A DNA stretch of 64,000 bases from Salinisphaera sp002433465 (GTDB taxonomy: Bacteria; Pseudomonadota; Gammaproteobacteria; Nevskiales; Salinisphaeraceae), in contig NZ_APNL01000001.1 of the NCBI RefSeq assembly GCF_040361435.1, positions 124,001 through 188,000 on the forward strand. Direction: 5' to 3'. The translations under genes were made by a program, and so were the position numbers. Positions within the stretch are counted from its first letter, which is position 1. Every line of letters starts with the position of its first letter. The notes under the pieces were generated by a model, which searched no databases, had not been told where the DNA came from, and worked only from the letters and a program-made list of their open reading frames with translations. This document shows positions 10,798 through 18,923 of this stretch, piece by piece.

Positions 10798-12171
10798 TCA
10801 GATCGATGCGCCGAGAATGACCAGCAGAGTCAGCGCGAACGGAATCAGCACGGCCACCACGAAGATATCGGCATAGCTTTGTCGATGGGTGAGGCCGGTG
10901 ATCGCCAGCAAGGTGATGACCGCGCCGTTGTGCGGCAGGGCATCGAAGCCGCCGGAAGAGAGTGCGACCACGCGGTGCATGATCTCCGGGTCGATGCCGG
11001 CGGCCTGGGCCCGGCTCATGAACTCGCTGCCCAGCGTTTCCAGGGCGATCGACATGCCGCCGGAGGCCGAGCCGGTGATGCCGGCCAGTACGTTGGTCGC
11101 AATCGCCGAGGACAACAGCGGATTGTTGGAAATGCCCAGTACCGCATCGCGAATGACGAGGAACGCCGGCAGCGAGGCGATCACCGCGCCGTAACCGACT
11201 TCCGATGCCGTGTTGAACACCGGCAGTAGCGAGCCAAAAGTGCCGCGGTTGAAGCTCTCCTTGAGATCTTCGAAGCGCGACCAGTTGAGCGCGGTGACCA
11301 GCCCGATGGCAATCACCAGCGACGCGATGATTGCCCAGATGCCGCGGACGTCGCCGATCTCGGCGCTGCCATAGTCTTGCTGGCCGAGATAGCCCGTATC
11401 CATCCACGGGATCACCAGATAAGTGAACAGCGCGTTGAGGGTGATGACCGCCAGCACCGGCACCATCGCGAGCCACATGGTGGGCCGCTTGGCGTTTTCG
11501 TCCTGTGCATCGGCGTCGGTGGCGGCGTGCGAGCCGTAGCCTTCGCCAGCGGCTGCCGCGCGAGCCCGGCGGCGGTTGAGCCACAGCGTACCGAACATGA
11601 GCATGCCCAGACCTGCCAGCGTGCCGAATATCGGTGCAGCAAACGGGGTGGTATTGAAGTAGGGCATGGGGATCGCGTTCTGGATCGCCGGCGTGCCGGG
11701 AAACGCGGTCATGGTGAAGGTGAACGAGCCCAGCGCGAGTGCGGCCGGCAACAGACGTTTGGGCGTCTCCGAGCGCCGGAACAGTTCGTTGCCGATCGGG
11801 TAGACCGCAAACGCCACTACGAACAACGACACACCGCCGTAGGTCAGCACGCCGCAGGCGAACACCACCGCGGCAATGGCATGGCGTGCGCCCATGGTAT
11901 CGGTGAACCACTCGGCGATCGTACGCGCGGAGCCCGAGTCGGCCATGAGCTTGCCGAAGATCGCGCCCAGCAGAAACAACGGGAAGAACTTGACCAGATA
12001 GTCGCCCAGCGCCGGCATGAACACCTGCGTATAGGTGGCCAGTATCGGTAGCCCGCCGGCGAACACGGTCGCCAGCAGGGCCAGCAACGGCGCCAGGATC
12101 AACACGTTGATCCCGCGATAAGCCAGATACATGAGTAATGCGAGCGAAACAAAAATGCCGATCAGGCCCAT
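10798..12171 (-). CDS. GntP-family permease (gluconate/organic acid:H+ symporter type)
   Basis: A 457-residue inner-membrane carrier with about twelve hydrophobic segments, matching the GntP family (447 residues in E. coli GntP). Family features include FPLFLLGAIFGKLM near residue 62, the TAFPGTPAIQN region, and ALSSGGFDALPHNGAVITL near the C-terminus. GntP members carry gluconate, hydroxybutyrate, serine or citrate, so the substrate is not fixed. Gluconate would suit the Entner-Doudoroff genes upstream, but no gluconokinase is adjacent. A good ribosome binding site (AAAGGAA) precedes ATG 12171. It is divergent from arcD. Confidence 0.85.
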   Translation of the reverse strand: MGLIGIFVSLALLMYLAYRGINVLILAPLLALLATVFAGGLPILATYTQVFMPALGDYLVKFFPLFLLGAIFGKLMADSGSARTIAEWFTDTMGARHAIAAVVFACGVLTYGGVSLFVVAFAVYPIGNELFRRSETPKRLLPAALALGSFTFTMTAFPGTPAIQNAIPMPYFNTTPFAAPIFGTLAGLGMLMFGTLWLNRRRARAAAAGEGYGSHAATDADAQDENAKRPTMWLAMVPVLAVITLNALFTYLVIPWMDTGYLGQQDYGSAEIGDVRGIWAIIASLVIAIGLVTALNWSRFEDLKESFNRGTFGSLLPVFNTASEVGYGAVIASLPAFLVIRDAVLGISNNPLLSSAIATNVLAGITGSASGGMSIALETLGSEFMSRAQAAGIDPEIMHRVVALSSGGFDALPHNGAVITLLAITGLTHRQSYADIFVVAVLIPFALTLLVILGASI

Positions 12172-12521
12172 CGTGTCGTTCCTTTCTGGTTAGCAGTGTC
12201 GGCCCGTTCCCAGTCGACAGTGCGGTACGCCGGGTGAGCCCTCGTACGGGGCTTGACGCTATTCACGGGGCGACGCTCATGACGCTCGCAGAGCCTGCGG
12301 GAAAACAGCTTTGCTGTCTCGCATTTACGACTAGAGTCGAATAGTCGAAGGCCTCGGGCTGCTGCGGCGTCTTTCGTCGGGCTGGGTCGCGAACCTGTGA
12401 CAGCGGCAGCCGGCCGTTCGAATAGCCGTCTTGGCGATGCGCACTGAGTCGCCATGCCAAGAAGATCCGAAAAAAATATATAAATCAATAAATTATGTCT
12501 TTAAATTAGATCGCGCACACT
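12172..12521. other. intergenic region between gntP-type gene and arcD
   Basis: No gene is supported in this stretch. It holds a 7-bp inverted repeat (12429-12435 with 12456-12462) and a small hairpin near 12307-12321 that, read on the minus strand, is followed by TTTTCCC. An unusually AT-rich block lies at about 12470-12510, just before the FNR/ANR-like box. The AT-rich block fits a promoter upstream region for arcD. I see no convincing promoter for the minus-strand permease. Confidence 0.4.
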
Positions 12522-12563
12522 TTGATTTATGTCAACGCCGGCCGTCCGGAAGAGGCCTACGCT
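12522..12563 (+). promoter_or_regulatory. FNR/ANR-type box and putative promoter of the arc operon
   Basis: TTGAT-TTAT-GTCAA at 12522-12535 matches the FNR/ANR consensus TTGAT-N4-ATCAA at nine of ten positions, and the GTCAA half-site is common in ANR boxes. A weak -10 (TACGCT, 12558-12563) would put the start of transcription near 12570, so the box centre would lie at about -41.5, the class II activation position. ATG of arcD is at 12593. In Pseudomonas, ANR switches on arcDABC under oxygen limitation. The box and spacing are seen directly; the regulator is inferred. Confidence 0.75.
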
Positions 12564-12592
12564 ACGGCGAACCTCTCCTGGAAACGCAGTTC

Positions 12593-14020
12593 ATGGCCGA
12601 CGACAAACCGAAGCTTCGATTGGGCGCCCTGGTGTCTCTGGTTGCCGGTTCGATGATCGGCGCCGGCATATTCAGCCTGCCCCAGAACATGGCCGCCAGC
12701 GCCAGTGCCGGCGTGGTACTCGTCGGCTGGCTGATTACTGCCGCCGGCATGCTCATGCTGGCGTTCGTGTTTCAGACCCTGTCCAACCGTCGGCCCGATC
12801 TGGATGCAGGCATCTATGCCTACGCCAAGGCCGGTTTTGGCGACTATATGGGCTTTTCGTCGGCCTGGGGCTACTGGATCAGCGCTTGGCTGGGCAATGT
12901 CAGCTATCTGGTGCTGGTGTTCAGCACCCTGGGTTACTACTTCCCGATGTTCGGCGAGGGCAACACGGTTGCGGCCGTGCTGTGTGCGTCGGTTCTGCTG
13001 TGGCTGCTGCATTTTCTGGTGCTGCGCGGCATTCAGCAGGCTGCGTTCATCAATACGGTGGCCACGATCGCCAAGGTCGTGCCCATTGTGTTGTTCATCG
13101 TCATCGTGGCGTTCGCGTTCAAGCCATCGGTGTTCTTCGACGATTTCTGGGGCACCGGCAATACGGATCTGGGCAGCTTCATGACCCAGCTGCGCGGCAT
13201 GATGCTGGTCACCGTCTGGGTGTTCATCGGTATCGAAGGCGCGAGCATCTACTCCGCGCGTGCCCAGAAACGCAGCGATGTCGGCAAGGCCACGGTGATC
13301 GGTTTTCTCGGCGTGCTGCTGTTGCTGGTGGCGGTCAGCGTGCTCTCGATGGGCGTACTCAGCCAGTCGGAACTGGCCAACCTGCAGGATCCGTCGATGG
13401 CGGGGGTGCTCGAGCATCTGGTGGGCCACTGGGGCTCGCTTGCCATCAGCATCGGTCTGCTGATTTCGCTGGGCGGTGCGCTGCTGGCGTGGACGCTGCT
13501 CTGCGGCGAGATTCTGTTCGCCGCGGCCAGCGATCACACCATGCCGGGCTTTCTCAAGCACGAGAACGACAACCATGTGCCCAGCAACGCGCTGTGGCTG
13601 TCGAACGGCTTCATCCAGCTGTTTCTGGTCATCACGCTGTTCAGCGAGTCGACCTACCTGAGCCTGCTGTATCTGGCCACGTCGATGATCCTGGTGCCCT
13701 ACCTGTGGTCGGCCGCCTATGCGCTGCTGATGAGCTGGCGCGGTGAAACCTACGAAGGCGAGCCGGGGCGTCGGCGCAAGGATATGACGATTGCCGCCGT
13801 CGCGCTGGCCTACAGCCTGTGGTTGCTCTATGCCGGTGGCATCCAGTACGTGCTGCTGTCGGCGCTGCTCTACGCACCGGGCGCGGCCTTGTTTGCCAAG
13901 GCTCGGCACGAGCAATCCAAGCCGGTGTTCCAGCCGTTCGAGTGGGCGATCTTCGCCGTCGTGCTGGCCGGGGCGGTGCTCGCCGGTTACGGCCTGTATG
14001 CCGGTTTTCTCTCGCTATAG
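12593..14020 (+). CDS. arcD: arginine/ornithine antiporter
   Basis: Exchanges external arginine for internal ornithine across the inner membrane, driving the arginine deiminase pathway without net energy cost. The 475-residue protein has about twelve to thirteen hydrophobic segments and belongs to the APC superfamily. The family motif GSMIGAGIFSLPQNMA lies at residues 19-34 and the IEGASIYSARA segment in the middle of the protein. ATG 12593 was chosen because the FNR/ANR-like box at 12522-12535 and its promoter lie upstream of it. The longer open frame to 12431 would run through that control region. arcA follows after 33 bp. Confidence 0.93.
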   Translation: MADDKPKLRLGALVSLVAGSMIGAGIFSLPQNMAASASAGVVLVGWLITAAGMLMLAFVFQTLSNRRPDLDAGIYAYAKAGFGDYMGFSSAWGYWISAWLGNVSYLVLVFSTLGYYFPMFGEGNTVAAVLCASVLLWLLHFLVLRGIQQAAFINTVATIAKVVPIVLFIVIVAFAFKPSVFFDDFWGTGNTDLGSFMTQLRGMMLVTVWVFIGIEGASIYSARAQKRSDVGKATVIGFLGVLLLLVAVSVLSMGVLSQSELANLQDPSMAGVLEHLVGHWGSLAISIGLLISLGGALLAWTLLCGEILFAAASDHTMPGFLKHENDNHVPSNALWLSNGFIQLFLVITLFSESTYLSLLYLATSMILVPYLWSAAYALLMSWRGETYEGEPGRRRKDMTIAAVALAYSLWLLYAGGIQYVLLSALLYAPGAALFAKARHEQSKPVFQPFEWAIFAVVLAGAVLAGYGLYAGFLSL

Positions 14021-14053
14021 CCCTTTCATCCTATCTGTCTGACAGGAGCTCTC

Positions 14054-15301
14054 ATGTCGCAACCTCTCGGCGTTTATTCGGAAATCGGCAAGCTGCGCAA
14101 GGTGATGGTGTGCGCACCGGGCCTGGCGCACCAGCGCCTGACGCCATCGAACTGCGACGATCTGCTGTTCGATGACGTGATCTGGGTGAACGAAGCCAAG
14201 CGCGATCACTTCGATTTCGTCAACAAGCTCGAAGAACGCGGCGTGGACGTGCTGGAAATGCGCGATCTGCTCACCGACGTGCTCGATAACACCGAGGCCC
14301 GCGCCTGGATTCTGGATCACAAGATCACGGCCGATCAGGTGGGTATCAGCCTCATGGGCGAGATTCGCGCCTGGCTCGAAGAGCAGCCGTCACGCCAGCT
14401 TGCCGAGTATCTGCTGGGTGGCGTTTCGGCGCGCGATGTGCCGGAAAGCCTGGGCAGTTCGCTGGTGCGCATGTTCGGCGAATATCTCGGCTATGCGAGC
14501 TTCATCGTGCCGCCGTTGCCGAATGCATTGTTCACCCGTGACACCACCTGCTGGATCTACAACGGCGTCACCCTCAACCCCATGTACTGGGAAGTGCGTC
14601 GCCAGGAAACACTGCTGACCGCCGCCGTCTACAAATTCCACCCGACCTTCGCCAACGCCGATTTCAATATCTGGTACGGCGATCCGACCGTCGGCCATGG
14701 CATGGCCACGCTCGAGGGCGGCGACGTCATGCCGGTTGGCAACGGCGTCGTTCTCATCGGCATGGGCGAGCGCAGTTCGCACCAGGCCATCGGTCAGCTG
14801 GCGCGGTCGCTGTTCGACCACGGCGCCGCCGAGCAAGTGATCGTCGCCGGTTTGCCGAAGGCCCGTTCGGCCATGCATCTGGACACGGTGTTCAGTTTCT
14901 GCAACCACGATCTGGTCACGATCTATCCGGAAGCGGTGAATGCGATCACCCCGTTCAGTATCCGGCCCGACGATTCGAAACCGGCCGGTCTGGACGTACG
15001 CCGCGAAGACAAGTCCTTCGTGGATACGGTCGCCGATGCCTTGAACCTCAATCAGCTGCGCACGATTGCGACCGGCGGCGACAGCTACGAAGCGGAACGC
15101 GAACAGTGGGACGACGGCAACAACGTGGTGGCCGTCGAGCCGGGCGTGGTCATCGGCTACGACCGTAATACCCACACCAACACGCTGCTGCGCAAGGCCG
15201 GCGTGGAAGTCATCACCATCGATGCCAGCGAGCTCGGTCGCGGTCGCGGCGGTGGTCATTGCATGACCTGCCCGATCGCGCGCGACGCGGTCGATTACTA
15301 A
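14054..15301 (+). CDS. arcA: arginine deiminase
   Basis: Hydrolyses arginine to citrulline and ammonia, the first step of the arginine deiminase pathway. The 415-residue protein is of normal length. The nucleophilic cysteine is Cys403 in the C-terminal GGGHCMTCPI motif. Other guanidino-modifying enzyme landmarks are FTRDT, LEGGDVMP and the MHLDT histidine-aspartate segment. A strong ribosome binding site (AGGAG, 14044-14048) lies 5 bp before ATG. It is the second gene of arcDABC. Confidence 0.97.
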   Translation: MSQPLGVYSEIGKLRKVMVCAPGLAHQRLTPSNCDDLLFDDVIWVNEAKRDHFDFVNKLEERGVDVLEMRDLLTDVLDNTEARAWILDHKITADQVGISLMGEIRAWLEEQPSRQLAEYLLGGVSARDVPESLGSSLVRMFGEYLGYASFIVPPLPNALFTRDTTCWIYNGVTLNPMYWEVRRQETLLTAAVYKFHPTFANADFNIWYGDPTVGHGMATLEGGDVMPVGNGVVLIGMGERSSHQAIGQLARSLFDHGAAEQVIVAGLPKARSAMHLDTVFSFCNHDLVTIYPEAVNAITPFSIRPDDSKPAGLDVRREDKSFVDTVADALNLNQLRTIATGGDSYEAEREQWDDGNNVVAVEPGVVIGYDRNTHTNTLLRKAGVEVITIDASELGRGRGGGHCMTCPIARDAVDY

Positions 15302-15348
15302 TCGGCCGTCTGGCCTGTCTCGAACCCTTTCAATCGGGAGTGCCGCTC

Positions 15349-16359
15349 ATGGCCTTCAACATGCATAACCGCCACCTGCTCAGCCTGATGCATCACAGCA
15401 CCCGCGAGCTGATCTATCTGCTCGACCTGTCGCGTGATCTCAAGCGCGCACGCTATACCGGCAGCGAGCAGAAGCACCTGCGCGACAAGAACATCGCGCT
15501 CATCTTCGAAAAGACCTCCACGCGCACACGCTGTGCGTTCGAGGTGGCAGCCTATCAGCAGGGCGCCAACGTCACCTATATCGACCCGAGCTCGTCGCAG
15601 ATCGGGCACAAGGAAACGATCAAGGACACCGCGCGTGTACTCGGGCGCATGTACGACGCCATCGAATACCGCGGCGCGGATCAGCACACCGTCGAGCAGC
15701 TTGCCGAATTTGCCGGCGTGCCGATTTTCAACGGTCTGACCGCCGAATATCCCCCCACCCAGATGCTGGCCGACGTGCTCACCATGCGCGAGCACAGCGA
15801 CAAGCCGTTGCACGACATCAGCTATGCCTACCTCGGCGATGCCCGCTACAACATGGGCAAGTCGTTGCTGATGATCGGCGCGAAGCTCGGCATGGACGTG
15901 CGTATCGCAGCGCCCAAGGCGCTCTGGCCGGAGCAGGCGCATATCGATGCCTGCGAGCAGTTCGCGGCCGAGTCCGGGGCACGGCTCACGCTCACCGAAG
16001 ACCCGGCCGAAGCGGTCGCGGACGTCGACTTCATCCATACCGACGTCTGGGTGTCGATGGGCGAACCGATCGAGGCCTGGGCCGAGCGTATCGACATGCT
16101 CATGCCGTATCAGGTCAACCGGGCGCTGATGGACAAGGCCAACAACCCACGGGTGAAGTTCATGCATTGCCTGCCGGCGTTTCATAACGCCGAGACCAAG
16201 GTCGGCAAGCAGACGATCGAGCAGTATCCGCAGCTCAAGGACGGTATCGAAGTCACCGAGGAGGTGTTCGAATCGCCGGCCTGTATCGCCTTCGATCAGG
16301 CCGAGAACCGCATGCACACCATCAAGGCCGTGCTCGTGGCCACTCTCGGCGATATCTAG
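15349..16359 (+). CDS. arcB: ornithine carbamoyltransferase, catabolic
   Basis: Phosphorolyses citrulline to ornithine and carbamoyl phosphate. The 336-residue protein closely resembles Pseudomonas-type ArcB. It has the carbamoyl-phosphate motif STRTR at residues 57-61, MHCLPAFHN near residue 265 and the C-terminal ENRMHTIKA. One key residue is odd: the HPTQ motif, whose histidine contacts carbamoyl phosphate, reads PPTQ (Pro135-Gln138). That is a CAC-to-CCC difference at 15751-15753 within a run of six Cs. Either the enzyme is altered or there is a base error. GGGAG (15336-15340) precedes ATG 15349; the frame is open back to 15259 inside arcA. Confidence 0.95.
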   Translation: MAFNMHNRHLLSLMHHSTRELIYLLDLSRDLKRARYTGSEQKHLRDKNIALIFEKTSTRTRCAFEVAAYQQGANVTYIDPSSSQIGHKETIKDTARVLGRMYDAIEYRGADQHTVEQLAEFAGVPIFNGLTAEYPPTQMLADVLTMREHSDKPLHDISYAYLGDARYNMGKSLLMIGAKLGMDVRIAAPKALWPEQAHIDACEQFAAESGARLTLTEDPAEAVADVDFIHTDVWVSMGEPIEAWAERIDMLMPYQVNRALMDKANNPRVKFMHCLPAFHNAETKVGKQTIEQYPQLKDGIEVTEEVFESPACIAFDQAENRMHTIKAVLVATLGDI

Positions 16360-16389
16360 CCCACCGACGCCCCATTGCCTTTCCGCGCA

Positions 16390-16439
16390 GGGGCGGGCTT
16401 ACCGCCCCGGGCACCACTCGCGATCGGCACGGGCCGATC
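16390..16439 (+). other. two tandem hairpins in the arcB-arcC gap
   Basis: The 95-bp gap between arcB and arcC holds two perfect hairpins. The first has a 7-bp GC stem (16390-16396 with 16402-16408) and a 5-base loop. The second has a 7-bp stem (16422-16428 with 16433-16439) and a 4-base loop, ending 4 bp before the arcC ribosome binding site. Neither has a T-tract, so they look like mRNA processing or stability elements rather than terminators. Confidence 0.55.
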
Positions 16440-16454
16440 CTACGGAGTATCTGT

Positions 16455-17384
16455 ATGCGTATCGTCACCGCTCTGGGCGGCAACGCGCTACTACGCCGCG
16501 GCCAGCCGTTGACCGCCGAAAATCAACGCGCCAATGTGCGGGTAGCCTGTGAACAGCTCGCCCGCATCATGCCCGAACATGAAGTCGTGATCGCGCACGG
16601 CAACGGCCCGCAGGTGGGTCTGCTGGCATTGCAGGGCGCGGCCTACGAAGAAGTCGAGCCCTATCCGCTGGATGTGCTCGGCGCCCAGACCGAGGGCATG
16701 ATCGGCTATGTAATCGAACAGGAGCTGGGCAATCTGTTGCCGGCCGAAGCATCTTTCGCCACCGTGCTAACGCAAGTCGAAGTCGACGCCGACGATCCGG
16801 CCTTCAAGCATCCAAGCAAGCCGATCGGCCCGGTCTATACGCGCGAACAGGCCGACCGCATGGCCACCGACAAGGGCTGGGCGATCGCGGCCGATGGCGA
16901 CATGTTTCGACGCGTGGTCGCCAGTCCGCGTCCGCAGCGCGTGTTCGAGATCCGCCCCATCAAGTGGCTGCTGGAAAAAGGCTGCGTGGTGATCTGTGCA
17001 GGCGGCGGCGGGATTCCCACGGTGTATGACGACAACGGTCAGCTGCGTGGCGTGGAAGCGGTCATCGACAAGGATTATTGTGCCGCGCTGCTCGCCGAGC
17101 AGGTCGAGGCCGACCTGCTGCTTATCGCGACCGATGTGGACGGCGTTTATGTAAACTGGGGCAAGCCCGATCAACAGGTTATCGCCGAAGCAGCCCCCGA
17201 TGCGCTGGACGCCTCCCAGTTTGCGGCCGGCTCGATGGGGCCGAAGGTGGGGGCGGCGTGCCGCTATGCCATGCGCACGGGCGGCACCGCCGTCATCGGT
17301 TCGCTGGCCGATATAGAAGCCATTGTGGCCGGGGATGCCGGCACTCGTGTGAGTACGCAATATGCCGGCGTGAGGTATCGCTGA
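16455..17384 (+). CDS. arcC: carbamate kinase
   Basis: Transfers phosphate from carbamoyl phosphate to ADP, giving ATP, ammonia and CO2; this is the energy-yielding step of arginine fermentation. The 309-residue protein belongs to the amino acid kinase family. Visible motifs are ALGGNALL at residues 6-13, HGNGPQVG near residue 49, the CAGGGGIP loop near residue 180, VIDKDY, and the ATDVDGVYVNWG segment. Length is normal. GGAG (16444-16447) lies 7 bp upstream of ATG. It is followed after 4 bp by a gene for an ATP synthase epsilon subunit. Confidence 0.96.
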   Translation: MRIVTALGGNALLRRGQPLTAENQRANVRVACEQLARIMPEHEVVIAHGNGPQVGLLALQGAAYEEVEPYPLDVLGAQTEGMIGYVIEQELGNLLPAEASFATVLTQVEVDADDPAFKHPSKPIGPVYTREQADRMATDKGWAIAADGDMFRRVVASPRPQRVFEIRPIKWLLEKGCVVICAGGGGIPTVYDDNGQLRGVEAVIDKDYCAALLAEQVEADLLLIATDVDGVYVNWGKPDQQVIAEAAPDALDASQFAAGSMGPKVGAACRYAMRTGGTAVIGSLADIEAIVAGDAGTRVSTQYAGVRYR

Positions 17385-17388
17385 CACC

Positions 17389-17826
17389 ATGGCGACAGAA
17401 GAGTACAGAAAGCAGATGCCGGTGGAGATCGTGTGCCCGGTTCAGGGGCCGATCTTTTCCGGCAGGGCCGATATGATCGTGGTGCCGGCCGCGTACGGCG
17501 ACGTCGGTATTACGCCGGGCCATGCCCGGATGCTGACCCGCATCGAGCCGGGCGTGGTGCGCCTGGTCAATGCTGGCGAGGAATCGACCAATTATTTCGT
17601 GTCCGGTGGTTTTCTCGAAGTGCTGCCGCATCTTGCGACGATCCTCGCCGATACCATCGAGCGCGCAGCCGATATCGACGAAGCCGCGGCGGAAAAAGCA
17701 CGCGAAAAGGCACGGACGACCCTGCGCCAGGCACATGATCGGATCGATCGCGAACGTGCCGAGTACGAGCTGGCGCTGGCCGCCGCACGCATCAAGGCGC
17801 TCGAAAAAGGACGAAAAGGCTACTGA
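17389..17826 (+). CDS. atpC: F0F1 ATP synthase epsilon subunit, orphan copy in the arc operon
   Basis: A 145-residue F1 epsilon subunit, the central-stalk protein that couples rotation to catalysis and can inhibit ATP hydrolysis. The N-terminal beta-sandwich (about residues 11-95) has the family pattern FSGRADMIVVP, GDVGITPGHARMLT and SGGFLEVLP. The C-terminal part (about residues 98-142) is the expected two-helix inhibitory domain. No other ATP synthase gene is nearby; atpC normally closes the atp operon after atpD. Here it starts 4 bp after arcC with no clear ribosome binding site, so it is probably translationally coupled to arcC and shares the arc promoter. Whether the genome has a second atpC is not visible. 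Confidence 0.9.
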   Translation: MATEEYRKQMPVEIVCPVQGPIFSGRADMIVVPAAYGDVGITPGHARMLTRIEPGVVRLVNAGEESTNYFVSGGFLEVLPHLATILADTIERAADIDEAAAEKAREKARTTLRQAHDRIDRERAEYELALAAARIKALEKGRKGY

Positions 17827-17975
17827 CGTAACGTAACCCGTCCGCAATCGCTAGACACAGGGCTATCGGCCGCGGTTATCGCTGCTGGCCTGGGCCATTG
17901 ATGGCTCGTCGATATGTCGTTGCGCGTTGACCGAACAGCGTCGGCGACAACCAACGATAGCGGCGTAGTCGTGGC

Positions 17976-18707
17976 TTAGTCGTCGCGCTGTTGCTCGGCC
18001 TCGCGCAGCACGCGCCGGCTGGTGCGTGCCACGGTCCAGCCGATAAGCACGACAACGACAAGGGTCGCCACGAGGCCGCCGCCGTAAAGCAGCCATTCGT
18101 TGGTGCCCCATTCGGTGGGATTGGTCGCGCCAAGCAGTTTCTGGCCGCTCGCGCCCAGCCAGATCAGAAACAGTTTGATCGGCAGCATGCCGAGCACGGT
18201 CGCCACTAGAAACGTGGTCCAGCGAATCGTGCTGGCACCCAGCACATAACTGGTGAGATTGAACGGTACCGCGGGCGACAGGCGAATCAGCACCGTGATC
18301 CCGAAGCCGCGTTGCTCCACGGCGGCTTCGATCTGCTGGGCGAGGCGGTTGCTGTTCACCTTGCTCGATACCCAGTCCCGTGCCAGCCAGCGCCCGCATA
18401 CAAAGCCCACGTTGGCCGCGATGAGGGCGCCGGCCATAACCGCAGCGCTGCCGGTCCAGAACCCGAATATGGCGCCCGCGATCAACTCCACCAGGCCAGT
18501 AGGCGCGGCGAGGGCGCCAAGCGCGCCGTAGATCAGCGCGAAGATCACCGGGCCTGCCCAGCCAAGCGACTCGAACTGGCTGCGCGTATCGCGAAACAGT
18601 TGTCCGAGGTCGAATACGGTCGAGCCGAGTACGAAGACGAGCACGGTGAGCGCGAGCAGGGCTACACGCAGGATGGTTTTATTCGACAAGGCGAGACCCT
18701 GCGGCAT
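17976..18707 (-). CDS. TVP38/TMEM64 (VTT domain) family membrane protein
   Basis: A 243-residue integral membrane protein of the DedA-related VTT/SNARE-associated family. It has a hydrophobic N-terminal helix, the GLVELIAGAIFGFWTG segment, the GRWLARDWV motif, and the RLSPAVPFNLTSYVLGAS re-entrant motif that defines the family, ending in a basic tail. Functions proposed for relatives include lipid scrambling and membrane homeostasis; none can be assigned here. I chose ATG 18707 because the first membrane helix follows at once. The frame is open to 18794, which would add a Cys/His/Pro-rich stretch without conservation. Confidence 0.82.
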   Translation of the reverse strand: MPQGLALSNKTILRVALLALTVLVFVLGSTVFDLGQLFRDTRSQFESLGWAGPVIFALIYGALGALAAPTGLVELIAGAIFGFWTGSAAVMAGALIAANVGFVCGRWLARDWVSSKVNSNRLAQQIEAAVEQRGFGITVLIRLSPAVPFNLTSYVLGASTIRWTTFLVATVLGMLPIKLFLIWLGASGQKLLGATNPTEWGTNEWLLYGGGLVATLVVVVLIGWTVARTSRRVLREAEQQRDD

Positions 18708-18847
18708 TTGAATGGGGTGACGCGGTGCCAGACGGCAGTGTCCACACGGCGGCGTATGCGGGTGAAACCCGTCGGGCCCGGGTTCCGACGCCATTGTGGC
18801 ATCAATGCCGGATCGTTGGCTGAGGCCGCGGATCGCTTTTATACGAC

Positions 18848-18874
18848 TAAAGGTTTAGTACGGGCGGCCGATAC
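18848..18874 (+). promoter_or_regulatory. sigma-28 (FliA) type promoter of the chemoreceptor gene
   Basis: TAAAGGTT (18848-18855), an 11-bp spacer, and GCCGATAC (18867-18874) match the flagellar sigma-28 consensus TAAAGTTT-N11-GCCGATAA at 14 of 16 positions with exact spacing. Transcription would start about 40 bp before the methyl-accepting chemotaxis gene. This also suggests that the organism is flagellated. Confidence 0.8.
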
Positions 18875-18923
18875 TCACTGTGCAACTTGTATTGCGCGCA
18901 ACTTAAATGCGCAAAAGGTAATC

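Noticed and set aside
12470..12510. AT-rich block as a possible replication origin
   Set aside because: It is only about 40 bp, without DnaA boxes or replication genes; a promoter upstream region for arcD fits better.
18312..18923. Possible 200-residue extension of the chemoreceptor
   Set aside because: It is antisense to the TVP38 gene and lies upstream of the sigma-28 promoter and ribosome binding site of the real start.
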